From Aplidium turbinatum (taxonomy: Eukaryota; Chordata; Ascidiacea; Aplousobranchia; Polyclinidae): a stretch of 64,000 bases of DNA. The notes beneath the pieces are model-generated. The model was not told where the DNA came from. It made no database searches and saw only the letters and a list, made by a program, of their open reading frames with translations. The translations under genes were made by a program, and so were the position numbers. The stretch lies in contig OU964922.1 of the NCBI GenBank assembly GCA_918807975.1, positions 29,314,329 through 29,378,328 on the forward strand, given 5' to 3'. Shown here one piece after another: positions 48,869 to 61,000 of the stretch; positions within the stretch are counted from its first letter, which is position 1, and the number at the start of each line of letters is the position of its first letter.

Positions 48869-50808
48869 CATGGGCTCCGTTAGAGGGGGGGCCACGGGGG
48901 TGATTACCCCCCCACCAATTGGAGTGGGGGGGTAACTAATGCAAAATTACCCCCCCACTAATGTAGAGATAAAAATTCAATATTTATATTTTTTCTACTT
49001 TTATGGTTTATTTTCATTTTTTTATTTTGTTGCACAACTTTTTAGTTGTGTGCTTGGAAACTCCGACTCGCAAGACAACGCAAATATGCAATAGAGACCT
49101 GCATAATGCTATGGGAATTGTTCAGGAGCTAAGTAGTTTGCAAAGTCAGTCTGGCAAGTTCAAAATCGCCCTGCAGGAAGAATCCCACCATGGCTTGCAC
49201 ACTTTGTGCCCAACAAGATGGCTGACACGTGTACCGGCCATTTCTTCAGTGTTGTCAAACTACGAGCCTTGCTAAACACACTTCAAAATTTCAACAATGT
49301 GAAATCATTAGGCCTTTATTCCCAATTATTGCAAGGCAACACATACTTTGCATTGCAGTTTTGCCAAGTTTTATTCAAACCACTTGAAAAGATAACTGGC
49401 CTGTTGCAGATCAAGTCTTATACCATCAGCGACATGATGGAGCTGGTTGAAAACTCGAAAGTTAATTACCAGAGTCTTAGAAATGAAGAACAATTTATGC
49501 AGTTATACAAGGAATCTCAGCAGTAAGTAGAAAGCTTAGGCTTAGCTAAAGTCCAAATTTCAAGAAAACGCTGTGAGCAAAGTGCTTCCCATGACCTCGC
49601 TTTTCATTACAGAAGGCAGTTCTATGCATCTATTGACAGCATAGTGCAAGGCCTCACCCACCGTTTCAATGGCAAAGCAATTAAAACTCACCAAATGCTT
49701 GAAGTTTTAGTATCTGGCACAGTCAATGACAGTGCTATTACAGCGTTGGAACGATATGGCTTGGACGTGAAAATTTTGGGCCAAGATTTAAGCTACTTCC
49801 ATCAGAAATTTGGGCCGATCAAGTATGTGTGCGATGTTCAAAACAAGTTAATAGGACTTAGGCCTATTATTGTCAAAAAGTTTTATGCCAGTGTGGAAAA
49901 ACTTGTAAAATTGCTATTGGTCAATCGCCCTTCTTCTGCAGAAGCTCAAAGATCGCTTAGCTCGCTACGCCGCTTAAAAACATGGCTCCGAAGCACAATG
50001 ACTGCTTCAAGAATCAATTTCATTGCCATGGGCCATGCCCATTAAGTGTAGGCTATTTGGATGAACTAAGTGTAGATGAAATCTGCAAAGAATTTTTTTT
50101 TCGACAATGCACAAAGATTGAAAGTCTTTGGCGACTTCTGACAGTTCTGTTATTTCTTATACGGCGCAAATGGTAGGCCCTCCTGTAGTATCGATCAAGA
50201 GTCTCCTTATTTTCAGTTTTTGTAAAAGTTAATGCATTTTAGCTTCTTTTTTTCTGAGTTGAATGTAGGCCTAACCCTAGATGCTGAAACGTTTCATTTC
50301 ACTGTGAATGATATGGCACAGGTTGTGGTGCTGTACTCATGTAATTGTAAATTAAGTTTTATAGATTCCAGCTTTGACCTCAACGCTTTTGGCCTTTTAA
50401 ATCTAACCTTTTAGCGACTGAAGTGCAAAATTTGGAGGACTTGAGCCAAGGAAGAATACAGAGAGGGATTTTGCGTTAGTCCCCTCTTCCAGTCAGAATT
50501 GTCTCAAAACCTCAAAAAAAATGTGGCAAATGTTAAAAAGAGTTTGTTCGTGATTTCAGATTCGTTAAAAGAATTTTTCTACTTTAACGTGCTGAAAGGC
50601 AAAAATTTTGCGCCTTCGGCGCGAAACATGCGGCCAAAGACACTGTATAAGAAACTGAAGCTTTCAGTAATGCAAACGAGGTCTGGGGAGAGACCTTCCA
50701 GAAGTATATGTGATGCGATAATCCAATAAGCCCCTGTCGATGTCAAAACATCGTTCCCGCACCTGCTTAAATTACCCCCCCACTCTCAGGAAGTGTCCGG
50801 AGCCCCTG
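48869..50808 (+). mobile_element. hAT element, 1.94 kb, with broken transposase
   Basis: Exact 8-bp TSD GATATGAT (48861-48868 and 50809-50816). The ends are CATGGGCTCCG and, inward from the right, CAGGGGCTCCGG. Both sides have C/G-run motifs (attaccccccca). Confidence 0.92.
49003..50045 (+). pseudogene. hAT transposase remnant (ZMYM/DUF4371-like)
   Basis: The piece from 49003 has CNRDLHNAMGIVQELSSLQ and CPTRWLTRV, the conserved TRW region of hAT enzymes. A frameshift near 49240 leads into LNTLQNFNNVKSLGLYSQLL. A stop at 49524 precedes the last block (49614-50045), which ends SSLRRLKTWLRSTMTASRIN, the dimerisation tail. The N-terminal zinc finger and the first catalytic region are missing, so it is non-autonomous. 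Confidence 0.85.
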
Positions 50809-50816
50809 GATATGAT

Positions 50817-52041
50817 ATGTCATTGTTGTGATCAAAAAGCATTGTTTCCTGGAAGGTGTTGCCCAGTTTAGAAGTTTGTTCTCTGCCCAGGATTTTAACA
50901 TTTCCCAAATCACAAGTTTTGTTTGCGGCGCTTTTAAATTTTTCTCAATTTAGGTCAGAATTCCTTCTGAAAACATTAGTGCTGTAGATACAGACACGTC
51001 CTTCTTAGTTTTGTGGTTAAAAAGTAAATCGATTGTATTTTTATATTATAATCAATTAGATAAAAAATGCACTTTTTTAGCTTAATGTGATAGTTATGCA
51101 TTGCATATTTGCATAATGTTTGCCATATTTGTAAATGGTAGAAGTGCTGACAAGCTTGCCATATAATAGTTTTTGGAACTAGTGTACAAGTCTCCACCCT
51201 GATCATAATGCTATTGCTATAACATGAATATATGCCATACGGTACGTCGAAGATTTGATTCGACAAAGACATAGGCTATATATAGAGTGAAGTGTGCGAA
51301 CACTGAAAAGCATTTAATCAAACAATAGCTGCTTATGAATACATTCCCTTTACTTCACTATTTTCTAACCTTAACCTTCAAGGGTAAAGCAACGTTACAG
51401 CAGTCAAGACACAAAACAGCTGCTTTACCTTATATTTTTGGTCAATTTCAATTAATAACGTCATGGCATTTTTGACCAAGGCCGAAACTTCATCACTTAT
51501 ACAGTACACCAGCTCTGATTTTTTCACTGTTCTGCAAGTGACGTTGCCTGTGAATTGGTTTGTCATCTACATTTTTCTAAATGTAAAGTGGTTCTTGAAC
51601 TCTTGAAGTGTGCTTCTCAGTCTGAAAAACATATACGGTAACATGTTTGTATCGTATCATTCTTTTCCAAACTATAAAATCAATAGAGTTTGATTGGAGG
51701 CTGGGCTAATGTGATATGATGCCATGTTTTTTTCTTCAACAGGTATAATATTGCTTTTCTTCAACAGGTATTCCGTTTCAATGTTTGCAAAGTACAACAT
51801 GTTTCCAACCCAAACTTTAGGCAGTCATAAGATGAACTTCACAGACTTGTATAATATTTAAAAACGCCTTTGCCAGACAGTTGCATTGATATATTGAGCT
51901 TATGATCTGTTTTTTTTTCCAGCTGTATTAGCCTACTCTAAATTCTTTAATATGTGTATTGCTAATTATTACAAGTCCTGATAGGACTTGCAATTTATCA
52001 TTTGAATTTTGACTTTAAACTGCCTAGGCTATTGGTAAATT
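50817..52041. other. Intergenic region upstream of GLDC
   Basis: No gene or bounded element is seen. It should contain the GLDC promoter and 5' UTR. A microsatellite-free AT-rich stretch with random short frames. Confidence 0.35.
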
Positions 52042-55000
52042 GTGCAGCTAAAGATGATTATGCAAGGAATTCGATACCTGCCCTCTTTCTTGTCATCAAG
52101 ACTAAGCCAACCACGTCACATAGGAAATCTTAAACTTTGTCGTCGTTGCACATCCACTTTACATGACTTATTTCCTAAGCACGAAGACTTTTCGAAGAGA
52201 CACAATGGTCCAAGCAAAGAGCAACAAAAAGAAATGCTTTCATTTTTAGGTGTTAAGGTGGGTAGGCTATGCCATTAGTGCATAAACATTAAAAAAAACT
52301 TGTATTATATATCTCTGTTGTGATTGAGATTTGTTTTATTTTATTGGAAAATGGTTTATTTTTCATAATTTATTTGAGTCAGGCTTCATTACTCCAAGGC
52401 TTAGCCTATTTAGGCATGGTGGTATTCATATGAAGTCCTTTAAATGATATCCTAAACTAAAGACTTTGAATTTGGTGATGTTTTTGCATGATTTATTGAT
52501 AAGAAAGCAGAATCTTATTAAGAGCGTGACAGGTTGTAAATATTATGTATATACTTGGTTATGTGTGGTTATACATTTTTTGACATCTTTTTATTAAAAT
52601 GTGTGATTAAACCCTGATAGCTTTTTTGTAACTCCTTGTGCAGATGTATTGTAGGCATACGAGTCTGCTCTATATTTATATTAGAACATAAGTAAATGTA
52701 GAATAAATTCAATTAATGAGAAGTTTTATTATCTACAAAATGTCTTGTATTGCCATTGCTCAAACACTTTTTCAGAGCTTAGATGAACTCATTAACTTGA
52801 CTGTTCCACAAAATATTCGACTTACCAAAGATTTGGATTTGGAAGACTCAATTTGTAAGTTTAAGGTTTAGTAGGCTAGGCTGTGAAGCTTGTAGGCTAT
52901 TTACTACACTTTTTCAGATTTTTTGTAAAATAACTATAGTGATGGGAAATTATGTTAAATTGTTAGTGTTGTGACTATATAAAAAAATCAGCTGCCTAAT
53001 TATGTATTTGGATATGCATTTGGTTCTGCTGTGTATCTATATATAATATATAGTAAAAACAATGAAAACTATTAATACTACAAAAAGTGCTCAATGCTAA
53101 GCAAAAAGACAAAGCAGAGCGAATTAAATCAAATATAGTTATTACTATCTGAAGCCTTTACAAATTGTTTCACCTAACGGATCATCAGAAGGTCTTATTC
53201 AAATAGAATATATAGTATATGTATAATATACAATATACATACATGGAGTGTGTTGCAAAATTGTAGTTGTGTATCACCATCCGGCAAAATTCTACAGTAT
53301 CTATGAGTTGTATTTGTGCCAAGTTTATTCTGAATTTTAATGGGATTTTACAAAGTTTAATAATACATAGGTCTACAGGATCCCGCAGTTAAATCAGGAT
53401 TTTTGCATTTTTTTTAAGGATGAAAAGGGTAAAATTGTCATTTTCACTTTACTAATATAATCCTTACAATCTATTTGACACTATTATTCAATATGATGGC
53501 TCTTTTGCTTCATTAACTTTGGATATTCTCTGGCGAAACCAGGCACAACTTCTCTTCACTTCTTCGGTAGCATCGAAATTCCTAAATGCTCTTCACACAG
53601 CTGCTTTAAGAGAGTTGAGGTTAGGGTGTGGAATTGAGTTAGATTGTCCTTCAATCATGCTAAATAGCCAATAGTTGCAAACGTTCAGATCTGAAGTGCT
53701 ACTAAGCCAAATGTTTTTGGGGACAAACATAGAAAGATTCTCCTTCAGATGTCTGGACTTTTTTTGCTCCATGCGCTGGCGCAGAGTTTTGAACAAGCAT
53801 GACTTTGGTAACATTGTATTTTCTACGAATCCAGGGCAGCAAAATATCATGAAGAATTTTCAGATTCTCTGTTGTGTTGATTCTAAGTTCAGCTTTGATG
53901 AAATGAGGAGGCATCGCTTGCTATCACTTGACACGGTTGCAAAAAACATTACAGAAGCAGGATTTTTGCTTTGCATCAGATGAGGAACTTCTGAAGGGTC
54001 ATGGGCAATGACTTGTGTGTTGTGACTATCTGCAACCTTGACCAGCATGAACTTTTTCTGGTTGACAAAAATGCGAATATGTGTTCCTTTGTTCTTGACA
54101 TGATCTAGAAGTCCGCCCCGACAGCTCAGTGGTTACGCGCCCGGCTCAAGATCACGCGGTGCTGGTACAACTCTCAGGGTGTGCGCTTGAGCAACGCATT
54201 TCAGGACTGCTCTCCATTCAGCAGCACCTAGTGAATGGAATAATTCCCCAGCAATAACACTTCAACAATCGGAAAAATTCACTCTGCCATTCTCAGTAAC
54301 CGGCCCTGCGCCAAGAGCCTCTACAAGTATGCAAAACTACCAGGAATAACCTATCAAGGCTTTATCTGTCCGAGGATAAAGATTCAAAACCAACCAACCA
54401 GCTTTGGACAATGGACATGTTTCAACCCTGATTGATCGTGAGCGAGCAGTGAAGAGGTTGCAACTTGTTTTCACATAAGACCTAATCCCAAGGACGAAGG
54501 TCTTCATTGACTGATTTACTGATGGTTCTGTGACTGACATGGCGGTTATCTGTTTTATTAATTCTGTCATGTTTAAAGAAGTTTGTCTAAATATTACAAT
54601 ACTAGTATTCTGTCTTTTAGAATACCTTTATAAGATCATCTGCAGAAACTTTCATCTTAATTAGAGAAATAAAAAAGAAAATTATGCAAAAATGAAAAAG
54701 TCCCAATTTAGCTGCAGGACTCTGTTTATGAAGTATTTGTTATTATTTCCTAGATTTGATTATTTCATGGTAACTTTGAAAATATTAAATATTGAAAATA
54801 TTAATATTCAATATTTTACATATTCAAATTATGATAATCAAATTAGTTTAGATCCGGTTCTTCAATTTGCCTAAACAATAAACATAGTTGACTTAGTTGT
54901 CATTTTGATTTCACACATCTTTTCAAAACACTATGGCCAACTTCTGTAAACATTTTGTATCAGCTATTTTGATTTTCTCATTACACAAACTCTTATTTTT

Positions 55001-58000
55001 CAATTTTGTTGATATTGCAATTTCGTACCAATATAGGTTCAATGCGTACTTGAAGTGATACTTTTAGTTTTAAAAGCTTATCATGAATCCTTTATTCTTG
55101 ACCTTACATAACTTTGTTGTTGTCAATTTGCCACACCTCCTTGACAGCCAATCATTTTGTTTTCAACGGACAACGCCCCCCATTGAGCTTCGGTGTACAA
55201 ACAAGTCACTGGTGCCTTTGTCTTTTCAATAGCTGCAGTATTATTTTGCAACTTTATAGCTGTTTCCAATTTTCTAAAGTTGTAAACGCATCCCTGCAGT
55301 GTTCGGTTATGCTTTTTGCCCTTCATATATCCGCTTAAATTTGAACCACTGATGCACTTTCATCTTAAAACATTGCAGGTGAGAATGAGATCCTGGACCG
55401 CTTGAATTTAATTGCAAAGTTGAATCGCTGTGATTGGAGGTCGTACATTGGCATGGGCTACTATAACTGTTCTGTGCCAAGAACTATTGTGAGAAATATG
55501 CTGGAAAATCCTGGATGGTAATTTTCTTTATTCAAATTATTTGTGTAAAATGTGATGAAGAGAGTATAAGCACCTTTTAACAATGTATTTTTGTGCATAA
55601 TTTCTACTTATTCTTAAACAAAACAGTCAGCAGATCTGTTCAATATCTGGTTTCATCAGCTGTTTTATACTTCAGTAATCAATAGAGAGATATATATCTT
55701 TTTTAGAAAGCTTTTTTATATTTAAGCACACTGTAGTTGCCTACTGTGTACAACTGTACATTTACAACTGACTGATCTACAAAATTGAATTTTCTCTTTT
55801 TTCGTGTTGGTGGATCCGGTCCCAATGCCGTTTCATCTATTTAAAAAACTTGCTGTGTGTTTTCAACGGCTATCAGATATTCAGTAGTTAACAATGATCG
55901 TCATGCTGTTATGGTTAGACCTAGGCTACTGAAGGCAAAATGCATACGAAACCTAAAGTTTATCTTTTCTGTTTCTAGGTCAACCCCTTATACACCTTAC
56001 CAGCCCGAGCTAGCACAGGGAAGATTGGAGAGTTTAATAAACTACCAGACAATGGTAGTTGACATGACAGGTGTAATTTTTGTTTTTTGATTTAAAAACT
56101 ACAGCACTAGTGGGTAGTATATTTGGTTTCCATTTTTTGCTCTTTTGCAAGTAGTTTTAAAATCCAATCATTGGCTTTTTTTTTTGAAAGTTATGGTGTT
56201 GTTTTTGAACCTGTTGTCATTGAATGTGCGTATTTTTAGCAGTTTCTTGGGCTTAATTTAGCGTTTTCGTACATGTGACTTTCCATTAAAACATTTAAAC
56301 TAAAAAAGCGACATACTAAGTATGTGAATAGTAAAAATATACCAGGTATATATCACGTTGTGCGGTCTTGTTTTGTGGCCAATAATAGAGTTCGCCATTT
56401 TCCCAGCTACCCTCGTTTTGGCTTATGTTTATTTTCATAAAATAAGCTTACCACGTAAGCACAAGTTTACGCTATATGGTAAAACCACTCCAGCTTACGT
56501 ATTTTGGTTACTGGAAGCACACAGTGAAAGACCTGAAAATCAAGTCTATGATGTCATCTTTCTATGAGTCATCACTTATCCTTTGTTGTGCTGAATGATG
56601 ATTGGCATTTTTCAGTATTTCATCATCCTGTATTGCGATTGGTCGGTTTCTATCGCGTCATTTTTGTACGACATTTTGTCAAACGTGGTCCCAGACAGCA
56701 CATTAACCGCTTTTTACATTGATTCAACGTATATCAATGTAAAAAAACGGTTAATTTGCTTTCTGGGGTGTTATTTTCAATCAGCAAGTCAATTTCTTTT
56801 TTTACATGGATTTTATGTCTGCAGGCGTTGAATCAAGTCAAACAATAGGCTTGCTGGTTGGGCTATAAATTGTAAAACATTTACGTCCCGTAAGCAACAC
56901 GTGTCTGCTTAACTACGTCAATGGTGCGTCGTTGCTCAACCTTAAGCGCAGTTTTTTGAAGCTTTTGTCCACCCGTATAATGTCACAGTGTAGAAGGTTA
57001 AAAATTCACCGATAGTTTTGTGCTGTTAACAATATGTACACAAAACTTGCTAAAAAATTAAAGACATTACAAATCACAAAAGTGTGTTTATTGAGACATT
57101 TTCTTAACATTTGGGATCCTGGCTTGGACTAATTGATCATATTAACTGCACATGTATATTGTCTAAGTTAGGCCTAACTCCTTTCATTGAAGCTTCAAGT
57201 CTTGCCTACTTTTTCACCTTTGCTTCTAATTTCCTTATTATCTGTAACCGCGTATTTTAGCATTTTTGGTTTCACTGCGAATGGTAAACCCGTGGACGGT
57301 TAATCAAGTTTTGTGTTATTTCCAGGGCTAGATATCGCAAATGCATCTCTACTAGATGAAGCCACGGCAGCAGCGGAAGCTGTGTCACTTTGTTTCCGCC
57401 ATAACAAAAGACGTAAATTCTACGTTGACGAGAAAATCAATCGACAGGCCCTCGAAGTCGTGCGCACTCGAGCAGAGTGAGTGTGGCTGCTTTGGAAACC
57501 ACAGTTGTGTTGATTTTGTCATTTTATCAACTCAGGATAGAAATCTTATTACGTACTGCACTATTGATTCACAGACAGCAAAATCCGTCACCTTTAAGTT
57601 GATTCAAACGTCTGCAGACGTTGAATCAATGTAGAAATGACTGATTTTGCTGTCAGGTGAGGTATTCTTTGTATGCTAACGCCAGTTTTGATTCATATGG
57701 CAATACGGTTGCCGATTTGTAATTTAGTATCGCTGTTATATGCAGGCACCTCTTGCTAACAACTACGTTTTGTAACTTTTCAAGGTTTTGTCATCTTTTT
57801 CGTTCATTGACATGCTGATAGATCGTTTATATGTGGCTGGTGCTTTTTCAACTCAGTTGCGTTAAATAACCGCAAGAAAAATGAAACATCATGACATGTC
57901 AACGAAACATCTTTGGCCGAGGAACCTTTCCAAATACGTTGAATCTTATATATACAAATCACTAAAAGACTTTTGCATTGCAGGTTGATTGGAGTTGAAA

Positions 58001-61000
58001 TATTTGTTGAGAAATTGTCTCGAATGGATTTCAGTTGTCGTGATTTTAGTGGGATTTTAGTGCAATACCCCGACACTGAAGGAAGAGTATTTGATTTCAA
58101 AGATGTCATCGAAAACGCTCACACACACGGCGTAAGTTTTTTAATTTGAGTAGCATTTTGTGTACCGGTACTTTAGTTTTTTTTTACACGATTTTCTGCA
58201 ATGTAGTCCGACTTTCTTAGGTGAGGCATGATCTAGTTTCTATGTTTTTTTGCCATTCTTGACAACTGTTCTGTTGCCGAACTAGCAAAATCCGTCCTGT
58301 TTAGATTGATTTCACGTAAGTAGGTGTTGCATCAATTCAGAAAAATAGAGAATTTTGTTTGCTGGTACTGATAGTGGGCGCCGGATACAATCGACAGGTT
58401 ATACTTTTGCTCGATAACAACACAAAGTTTGGGTTCCAAACACGGACCCACCTACTGTTTGAAGACATGAGACAGTTTAGTTTTCGAAACATTCACTGAA
58501 CAGGAGTTTAGTATATTTCTGGCTCTTTATTTTTTTTAAATTGTATTTCTTTTGATGTTTATATAGTATAATGAAGCATATTACACATATTGTATCACTT
58601 ATAAAATTATTAATTTGACATGGGCACTTTGCCAGGCATAATCAATAGCGGAGAACTGCCTTGGTTCTTACAACAGAAAAGTAAGTTAGTTTCTATTTCA
58701 CGAGCTTTTCTAACTACTACATTTCAGTCCCTTGTAGCATGCTCCACCGATCTTCTCGCCCTTGCTCTCATCAAGTCCCCTGGAGAACTCGGATGTGACA
58801 TCGCTCTCGGCAGCAGCCAGAGATTTGGCGTCCCTCTCAATTACGGAGGTCCTCACGCCGCGTTTTTTGCTGTGAAAAACGAACTGAAGAGGTTGATGCC
58901 TGGACGGATGGTTGGGGTGACAAGGTATGTGACCAGTCGGACAGCAAAATCCGTCATTTTTGCATTGATTCAACATCTGCAGACGTTGTCTGGGCATGTC
59001 GATTGATTAGTAAGTTTTGAAATATTTATAAATAAGCTAAAATAAGTTTAACTAAGAAGTTTCCAAAGAACTTCATCCGTTAAAAAAATTAACATACCAA
59101 ACTTCAAAGACTTGTTTTCTGAATCAGTTTCTAGTATCCAACTAAGTAGCCTATGCTGTTTAGTGTTTATGTTTTGTCATTAGATGTGTACATCTTGAAA
59201 GGTGTTAATAGAATTAAATCATGTAATTATTATCATCCTATGTGCTTATATGCTCGTTTGAAGAGGGTACCGTATTATTTGTGTGCACTAACGTAGCCAC
59301 ACTGTGTCTTGTTAAGCTTAAACAAAAAAAGTCAAGTTTCACTCTTAAATCACTTTGATATTTTCTTGACGTCGACTGATGGAATGATAATTCTACTGCA
59401 TATGTACATAAAACATATGTAAACATAAAATATGGGTAAACGTAAAGTACAGCAACGGATTGTATTTCCTGATTCCTAAGCAAATAACACCTTTTTTGTT
59501 TTTGAAATTGTTTTTTTTTCACGAGGCGTCTACTTTCAGAGACGCTCACGGTCGAAAAGTATACCGGCTCGCACTGCAGACAAGAGAGCAGCACATTCGG
59601 AGGGCGAAAGCAACGTCGAACATTTGCACAGCACAGGCATTGCTTGCCAACATGTCCGCCATGTTTGCTGTCTACCATGGACCAGAGGGCATCAAACATC
59701 TTGCCCGAAGGGTGCACCACGCCGCTCTCCTGCTTGCTCACGGTGCGTGTATAGCAATAACAGGGGTTTTCAGCTGATTTTAGCAAAGGGCCAAGTTTAA
59801 TAAGGCTTCGCAAGCGCTGTCAATTTACAGGTTATTTTACATTTAGTTTAAAATTAGATGCTGGGATAGTCTGGATATACTCAGCTAACAGGGGTGCTTA
59901 GTCGTTTTTTGCAAAAGCTCACATCTAATTGTAAATTGGGCCAAAAATTCAACTTCTTAATAAAGGCTTCGGAAATAGCTAATAATGTTAGATTATTTAT
60001 AAAGATGTGACATATATAATTTACTGTGTTGCAATAACTTGCTGGCCATTGATCCAGAATCAGTTCCATATGGCCTCGCAGGCCACCGTCGACTTACCTT
60101 CGTTTCACGTTCCTTGTTCACCCTCGTTAACTGGGACGTCACCGGATTAAAACTGGACTACTACTGTACATTAGTACTACAAGAATAAGAGTAAGGGGCA
60201 GTCTGAATATCTTCAGCAATTTTTGCTACTGGAGAAACTTTTTTCAATACTGCGTCTTTGTAGTTTCACTTCCTTTAGAAAACACAGTGATTTATGACAT
60301 AAAATAGTGTGTTACCTCAGCAAAGAATTACAAATTTTGTTAGCTAGAATTACGTTGCTTCTGCCGTCTGCAAAGCACCGAACGGATTTGCGATTATTTG
60401 TTATTCCAACCAACTTTAGTTTGCGTTTATTGTGACAGCATAGCCGATGTAATATACTGTCATTGAGCGGTAGCAGTTCCACCACAGCAGGAAGGATCCA
60501 GAGACTGTCCAGTAAATAAGTCGGATGCTTTCTTTGCTTGTCATTGCGTTTCTCGCCCTGACACAGACGTGTGCTCAATGGAAATCTATCCGAACGTCGC
60601 TAACACGTTTTCACCACTCAGCTATGCAGCCAACGTCCTACCAGCAAATTAGTCCTTTATTACAATGATTTAGCGTCTCAGATGTTGAATCAATGAAAAA
60701 AGAGACTGATTTGTCAACTGCTGTATATCAAACTCAGCTGATCTACATTCAAACGTAGAAGCAATGTAGCAAAGCTTGATTTAAACAAATCCACCCGCAG
60801 GCGTTCGTCAAGCCGGCCACTACCTTGTTCATTCTGACTTCTTCGACACAATGAAGGTCCATCTTACGTCGGGTGTCCATGATATTTACAGACGCTCTGG
60901 CGAGAAGAAAATCAACCTTCGCATCTACAACGGTGGAAAGGTAAAATGCAGACCGTGCTTTGACGTTAATTTACGATGAAAATACGCAACATCATTTGGT

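Noticed and set aside
58710-58997. 95-aa minus-strand frame over GLDC exon 7
   Set aside because: Antisense shadow of the highly conserved [11 protein letters not shown] coding region.
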